From positions 1 through 8,579 of the forward strand of contig CANDSI010000034.1 in assembly GCA_947388575.1 (NCBI GenBank): a stretch of DNA of 8,579 bases, given 5' to 3'. The notes beneath the pieces are model-generated. The model made no database searches. It saw only the letters and a list, made by a program, of their open reading frames with translations, and was not told the origin of the DNA. The position numbers and the translations under genes were made by a program. How positions within the stretch are numbered: position 1 is the first letter of the stretch; every line of letters starts with the position of its first letter. Positions 5,654-8,579 of the stretch are shown here, piece after piece. This DNA comes from an uncultured Mycoplasma sp. Its GTDB lineage: Bacteria > Bacillota_I > Bacilli_A > RF39 > UBA660.

Positions 5654-6212
5654 ATGAGTAATAAGAAATATTTAATATTAGCAATAGTTTTGTTATGGGA
5701 ATAATTATAATTACATCTAGTACAACATTTGCATTTTTATCAGTAAGTGATATTCAAAGTGATGCTAATACTATACGTACAACATGTTATGATATGACAT
5801 TTACTGATTCCAATAGAATAAATGTTACAGGTTATCCAATGAGTAGTGCAAGTGCATTTCAAAAAGTTAATCCTTATCAATATTCTTTAAAAAACAATTG
5901 TGAAGCAAATACTGATTATCAAATAATATTAAATGTAATAAATACATCATCTTCTAACATATTACCATATATCAATTATTCTTTAGATGGCACAACAGTA
6001 AAAAACTAAGTAGCTTAACACCTATAACTTTACCACTTGGAGTAACTTCTAGTAATGCCAGTGCCTCATATTTAATAGATACAGGCGCATTAGAAGGAAT
6101 AAATACTACTAAAAACTTCAATTTACATATGTGGATAGATGAAAGTGCTGGAAATGATATAATGGGAAGTAAATTTGAAGGAGAAGTAACGATTTATAGT
6201 GTAGCAAGGTAG
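5654..6212 (+). pseudogene. Broken paralog of the SipW/TasA-like secreted protein
   Basis: A sister of the gene at 4944, split over three frames. Frame 1 starts at ATG 5654 (GGTGG at 5645-5649) and gives a signal-peptide start, MSNKKYLILAIVLL, before a stop at 5702-5704. The second frame, from about 5695, gives TSSTTFAFLSVSDIQSDANT, the two conserved cysteines (TTCYDMTF and KNNCEAN) and the YPMSxxxA motif, and stops at 6007-6009. The third frame continues with LHMWIDESAGNDIMGS and FEGEVTIYS to TAG at 6210-6212, matching the sister's LYLWINENANNSIMGQ and FEGKVLVYS. Each junction needs one missing base, near the TTTT at 5688-5691 and in the six A at 6000-6005. Restored, it would be about 186 residues. 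It is a decayed gene, a phase-variable gene or the product of homopolymer sequencing errors. The second break also fits a -1 slippery site. Confidence 0.85.
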
Positions 6213-6226
6213 CAATACCTTTTTTT
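6207..6226 (+). terminator. Rho-independent terminator after the broken paralog
   Basis: AGGTA (6207-6211), a GCAA tetraloop of the stable GNRA type and TACCT (6216-6220) are followed by six further T. The stop codon of the restored frame (6210-6212) lies inside the hairpin, as in the sister gene's layout. Confidence 0.83.
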
Positions 6227-6239
6227 CTTTATAAAAATA

Positions 6240-6248
6240 TGATAAAAT
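6240..6248 (+). promoter_or_regulatory. Extended -10 promoter of the mscL-miaA-ATPase-cca operon
   Basis: TGATAAAAT is an extended -10 (TG, one base, TAAAAT). The region 17 bp upstream is only T-rich (6220-6225), part of the preceding terminator's T-tract. Transcription would start near 6255, right at the AGAGGTG ribosome binding site (6256-6262), so the leader would be very short. Confidence 0.5.
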
Positions 6249-6269
6249 ACTAGCAAGAGGTGTAATAAA

Positions 6270-6698
6270 ATGATAAAGAAAAACGTTGAAGAATTCAAAA
6301 AATTCATAGCAAGAGGCAATGTCATTGATTTAGCAGTCGGTGTTATAATAGGAGGAGCATTCTCATCAATTGTAACAAGTTTAGTAAATAATATATTAAC
6401 TCCAATATTAGGTTTAGTTTTAGGAGGTGCTGATTTTTCAAACTTAGCGATAACTTTCAAAGATACGAGAATTGAATATGGCGCTTTTATTCAAAGTGTC
6501 ATTGACTTTTTAATTGTAGCAGTTTGTATTTTTGCTTTAGTAAAATTTATCAATAAAATAATGCATTTAAAGAAAAAAGAAGAAGAAAAACCAGCAGAAC
6601 CAAAGAAAAGTGCTGAAGTATTATTATTAGAAGAAATAAGAGATTTATTAAAAGAAGAAAATAAGCCTAAAATTAATAAAAAGAAAAAAGGCAATTAA
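6270..6698 (+). CDS. mscL: Large-conductance mechanosensitive channel (MscL)
   Basis: A homopentameric membrane channel that opens at high membrane tension and releases solutes during hypo-osmotic shock. The 142-residue length is typical. An amphipathic N-terminal helix (MIKKNVEEFKKFIARGN) is followed by TM1, about residues 17-46. TM1 has the family signature NVIDLAVGVIIGGAFSSIV and the glycine/alanine-rich pore-lining face. A short periplasmic loop follows (about 52-70), then TM2 (about 71-95, FIQSVIDFLIVAVCIFALV) and a charged linker. The conserved cytoplasmic helix LLLEEIRDLL is at 118-127 and the tail is poly-lysine. AGAGGTG at 6256-6262 supports the ATG. The stop is separated from miaA by a single base, so the two are almost certainly cotranscribed and probably translationally coupled. 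Confidence 0.96.
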   Translation: MIKKNVEEFKKFIARGNVIDLAVGVIIGGAFSSIVTSLVNNILTPILGLVLGGADFSNLAITFKDTRIEYGAFIQSVIDFLIVAVCIFALVKFINKIMHLKKKEEEKPAEPKKSAEVLLLEEIRDLLKEENKPKINKKKKGN

Positions 6699-6699
6699 A

Positions 6700-7590
6700 A
6701 TGATAATATGTATAGTAGGACCAACCGCAGTTGGAAAAACCAAACTAAGTGTCGAACTAGCCAAGATTTATAATGGTGAGATAATTAATGCTGATTCCAT
6801 GCAAATTTACAAAGGGTTAGATATAGGAACAGCTAAAGTAACAAAAGAAGAAATGCAACACATCAAACATCATTTACTAAGTATTAAAGAAGTAGAAGAA
6901 GACTATACTGTTTTTGATTATCAAAAAGATGCTCGAAAAAAGATAGATGAAATAAAAAGTAAAGGAAAAATCCCTATTTTAGTAGGAGGAACCGGATACT
7001 ATATCAAATCAGCATTATATGATTATGAATTTAATTTAGAAGAAATAGATAATAGATCAAATTATGATGATTTAAGTAATGAAGAAATAAATAGACGTAT
7101 TGATAACTATGAATGTGGCTTTATTTATGATAGAGACAATCGTCAAAGGATTATAAGATTATTAAATAAATTAGAAAATGGTTGGTTCCCGGAGCAAAAG
7201 GAATTTAAATTAATTTATCCTGACGTTATATTTATTGGTCTTACGACTGATAGAGAAAAATTATATGAAAGAATTAATGAGAGATTTGATAATATGATAA
7301 TACCATTAATTGATGAAGTAAAGCCATATGCTCTTGCTAACAACCAAAGTAAATCTTTAATGACTGGAATTGGATATAAAGAGTTATTTCCTTTCTTTAA
7401 CAATGAAGACACATTAGTAAATGTTGTCAATGAATGTAAAAAGAATTCTCGTAATTATGCTAAAAGACAATACACATGGTTTAAAAATCAAATGGACATC
7501 GATTGGTTAGATGTAGACTTTAATAATTTTGATAATACTATAAATAAGGCTATAGAATTAATTGAGCAAAAAACTAATGAAAACAAATAA
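6700..7590 (+). CDS. miaA: tRNA dimethylallyltransferase (MiaA)
   Basis: Transfers a dimethylallyl group from DMAPP to N6 of A37 in tRNAs that read UNN codons, producing i6A, the substrate of MiaB. In order: the P-loop-like GPTAVGKT at residues 7-14; the DSMQIYKGLDIGTAK motif starting at the catalytic-type D32; GGTGYY at 96-101; DNRQRIIR at 146-153; and a C-terminal KRQYTWFKNQ motif typical of the family. The 296-residue length is normal for Bacilli-like forms. The insertion domain looks compact. The ATG is 1 bp after the mscL stop, with AAAAGG at 6686-6691 inside the mscL coding end as ribosome binding site. Its 3' end overlaps the ATPase gene by 14 bp. With miaB upstream, the window holds the full ms2i6A37 route. 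Confidence 0.96.
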   Translation: MIICIVGPTAVGKTKLSVELAKIYNGEIINADSMQIYKGLDIGTAKVTKEEMQHIKHHLLSIKEVEEDYTVFDYQKDARKKIDEIKSKGKIPILVGGTGYYIKSALYDYEFNLEEIDNRSNYDDLSNEEINRRIDNYECGFIYDRDNRQRIIRLLNKLENGWFPEQKEFKLIYPDVIFIGLTTDREKLYERINERFDNMIIPLIDEVKPYALANNQSKSLMTGIGYKELFPFFNNEDTLVNVVNECKKNSRNYAKRQYTWFKNQMDIDWLDVDFNNFDNTINKAIELIEQKTNENK

Positions 7591-8308
7591 TTTATTTATT
7601 AACAAAATAAAAATAAATTGGGAAGAAGTTCCTAATAAAGATGAATATCCTTTTAATATAGAAACGATAAAAAATATAAAAGAGATTAATTTTAAAAAGA
7701 ATGTAACATTTTTAATCGGCGAAAATGGTGCGGGTAAATCTAGTATATTAGAGGCTATTGCTATCAAATATGGTTTAAATCCTGAAGGAGGATCTAGTAA
7801 TTTTAATTTTTCAACTTATGATAGTTATTCTAATCTTCATGAATATTTAACAATAATAACAAATGGTAATATTCCTAGAACAAAATATTTTTTACGCGCT
7901 GAAAGTTTTTATAATGTCGCAAGTAATATTAATAACTTAAAAATAAATGATTATTATAAAGGAGTTAATTTTCATAATTGCAGTCATGGCGAAGCTTTCT
8001 TAGAATTAGTAAAAATAAGATTTTATGAGAATGGTTTTTATATTCTAGATGAACCAGAGGCAGCATTATCTCCCATAAAGCAAATGTCATTATTATGTTT
8101 AATAAATGATTTAGCAAATAAAGGATGTCAATTTATTATCGCCACTCACTCACCAATATTAATTTCATATTACAATGGCGAAATATTAGATTTAGATAAT
8201 AATTTGAAAGAAGTAAAGTATAAAGATACAAATATATATAAAACTTATGAATTATTTTTAAATAATTATGAAAGCATGCAAGAAAAATTATTTAAAAATA
8301 TAGAATAG
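7577..8308 (+). CDS. AAA/ABC-type ATPase, COG3910-like, function unknown
   Basis: A 243-residue soluble ATPase of the small stand-alone ABC/RecF-like group (COG3910-like, from memory of the family). Walker A is GENGAGKS at 48-55. The conserved GGSSNFNFSTYDS is at 71-83 and LRAESFYNVASNI at 106-118. The ABC signature SHGE is at 136-139, Walker B FYILDEP at 154-160 with catalytic-type E159, and the switch histidine H191 lies in FIIATHSPIL. It lacks the long coiled-coil arm of SMC/Rad50 and the TOPRIM domain of OLD nucleases. Its partners and substrate are not known to me. I prefer the ATG at 7577, 14 bp inside miaA. No clear Shine-Dalgarno site precedes it, so translation is probably coupled to miaA. 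A TTG at 7562 is the alternative and adds five residues. It is cotranscribed with miaA and cca. Confidence 0.9.
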   Translation: MKTNNLFINKIKINWEEVPNKDEYPFNIETIKNIKEINFKKNVTFLIGENGAGKSSILEAIAIKYGLNPEGGSSNFNFSTYDSYSNLHEYLTIITNGNIPRTKYFLRAESFYNVASNINNLKINDYYKGVNFHNCSHGEAFLELVKIRFYENGFYILDEPEAALSPIKQMSLLCLINDLANKGCQFIIATHSPILISYYNGEILDLDNNLKEVKYKDTNIYKTYELFLNNYESMQEKLFKNIE

Positions 8309-8312
8309 AAAT

Positions 8313-8317
8313 GGTGA
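8313..8317 (+). promoter_or_regulatory. Ribosome binding site that fixes the cca start
   Basis: GGTGA followed by four A places the start at GTG 8322. The ATG at 8311, which overlaps this site, is out of frame with cca and runs into a stop within eight codons. Confidence 0.65.
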
Positions 8318-8321
8318 AAAA

Positions 8322-8579
8322 GTGGATAAAATAATAAAAAATATATTAACTAAAATAGAAAGTAATGGTTATGAAGCCTATTTAATCGGAGGATATGTCC
8401 GCGATTTATTAGTAGGTAAAACTACTTATGATATTGATATCACAACCAATGCTACACCAAGAGAATTATTAGAAATATTCCCATCAAGTAATACCAAAAA
8501 TCTTGGAGGTTTTGATTTTAAAATTAAAGAATATCATTTTGAGATTACAACATATAGGGAAGAGATAAAATATAAAAAT
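8322..8579 (+). CDS. cca: CCA tRNA nucleotidyltransferase, N-terminal part (cut by window end)
   Basis: Only the first 86 codons are in the window and the frame is open to its last base. The translation shows the class II nucleotidyltransferase head: AYLIGGYVRDLLVGK (residues 19-33), with the GGxVRD motif that binds the triphosphate, and YDIDITTNATP (36-46), with the two metal-binding aspartates of DxD. These are typical of enzymes that add or repair the 3' CCA end of tRNA. Poly(A) polymerase I shares this head, but in this kind of genome the CCA enzyme is more likely. The start is GTG at 8322, after GGTGA. The gap after the ATPase stop is 13 bp, so it belongs to the mscL-miaA-ATPase operon. 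Confidence 0.9.
   Translation, partial: MDKIIKNILTKIESNGYEAYLIGGYVRDLLVGKTTYDIDITTNATPRELLEIFPSSNTKNLGGFDFKIKEYHFEITTYREEIKYKN

Noticed and set aside
6194..6460. Minus-strand frame over the start of mscL
   Set aside because: It is antisense to the highly conserved first helix of MscL and has no recognisable domain. The minus-strand frames at 6491-6694, 7215-7430 and 7558-7767 were dismissed for the same reason.
1..8579. CRISPR array, tRNA or rRNA gene, insertion sequence or known riboswitch
   Set aside because: No regularly spaced repeats, transposase, terminal inverted repeats or recognisable structured RNA were seen; all gaps are shorter than 160 bp.

Overview
The window is very AT-rich and reads as chromosomal DNA of a low-GC Bacillota lineage close to the Mollicutes (an uncultured gut-type Bacilli order such as RF39 or an Erysipelotrichales relative is a reasonable guess, not a proof). 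Reasons: A/T-ending codons throughout, strong GGTGA- or AGGAG-type Shine-Dalgarno sites, short intergenic gaps, U-tract terminators that touch stop codons, and Bacilli-like versions of UppP, MiaB, MscL, MiaA and CCA-transferase. Tryptophan is read from TGG and one gene seems to end with TGA, so the standard bacterial code fits better than the Mycoplasma code.

Layout. (1) 69-923: an unrecognised protein with an HELEH zinc-protease-like motif. (2) 998-1543: an HD-domain phosphohydrolase with its own near-consensus promoter and a clear terminator. (3) 1699-2511, minus strand: UppP (undecaprenyl-diphosphatase), which ends in its own terminator and starts divergently from (4) a plus-strand pair: a 78-residue membrane protein that overlaps by 38 bp a 214-residue protein, possibly of the DUF3603 type. 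(5) 3461-4876: MiaB, preceded by an extended -10 and a perfect 10-bp dyad abutting the start codon. (6) 4944-6212: two tandem paralogous genes for small secreted proteins with SipW/TasA-like signal peptides. The first is intact. The second is broken by two frame changes. Each has its own promoter and terminator. (7) 6270-8579: a tight operon mscL - miaA - AAA ATPase (COG3910-like) - cca, with the last gene cut by the window edge.

How the genes fit together. MiaA prenylates A37 of tRNAs reading UNN codons, and MiaB then methylthiolates the same base, so both steps of ms2i6A37 formation lie within 4.2 kb although in different transcription units. CCA-transferase adds a third tRNA-maturation function. 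UppP (lipid-carrier recycling) and MscL (osmotic safety valve) are envelope housekeeping genes. The paralogous secreted proteins are the only clearly accessory-looking part. No mobile element, CRISPR array, rRNA or tRNA gene was recognised, and nothing here is convincingly a new multi-gene system. The points most worth a second look are the double-frameshifted secreted paralog, whose second break sits on an in-frame A AAA AAC slippery heptamer, and the dyad over the miaB start.
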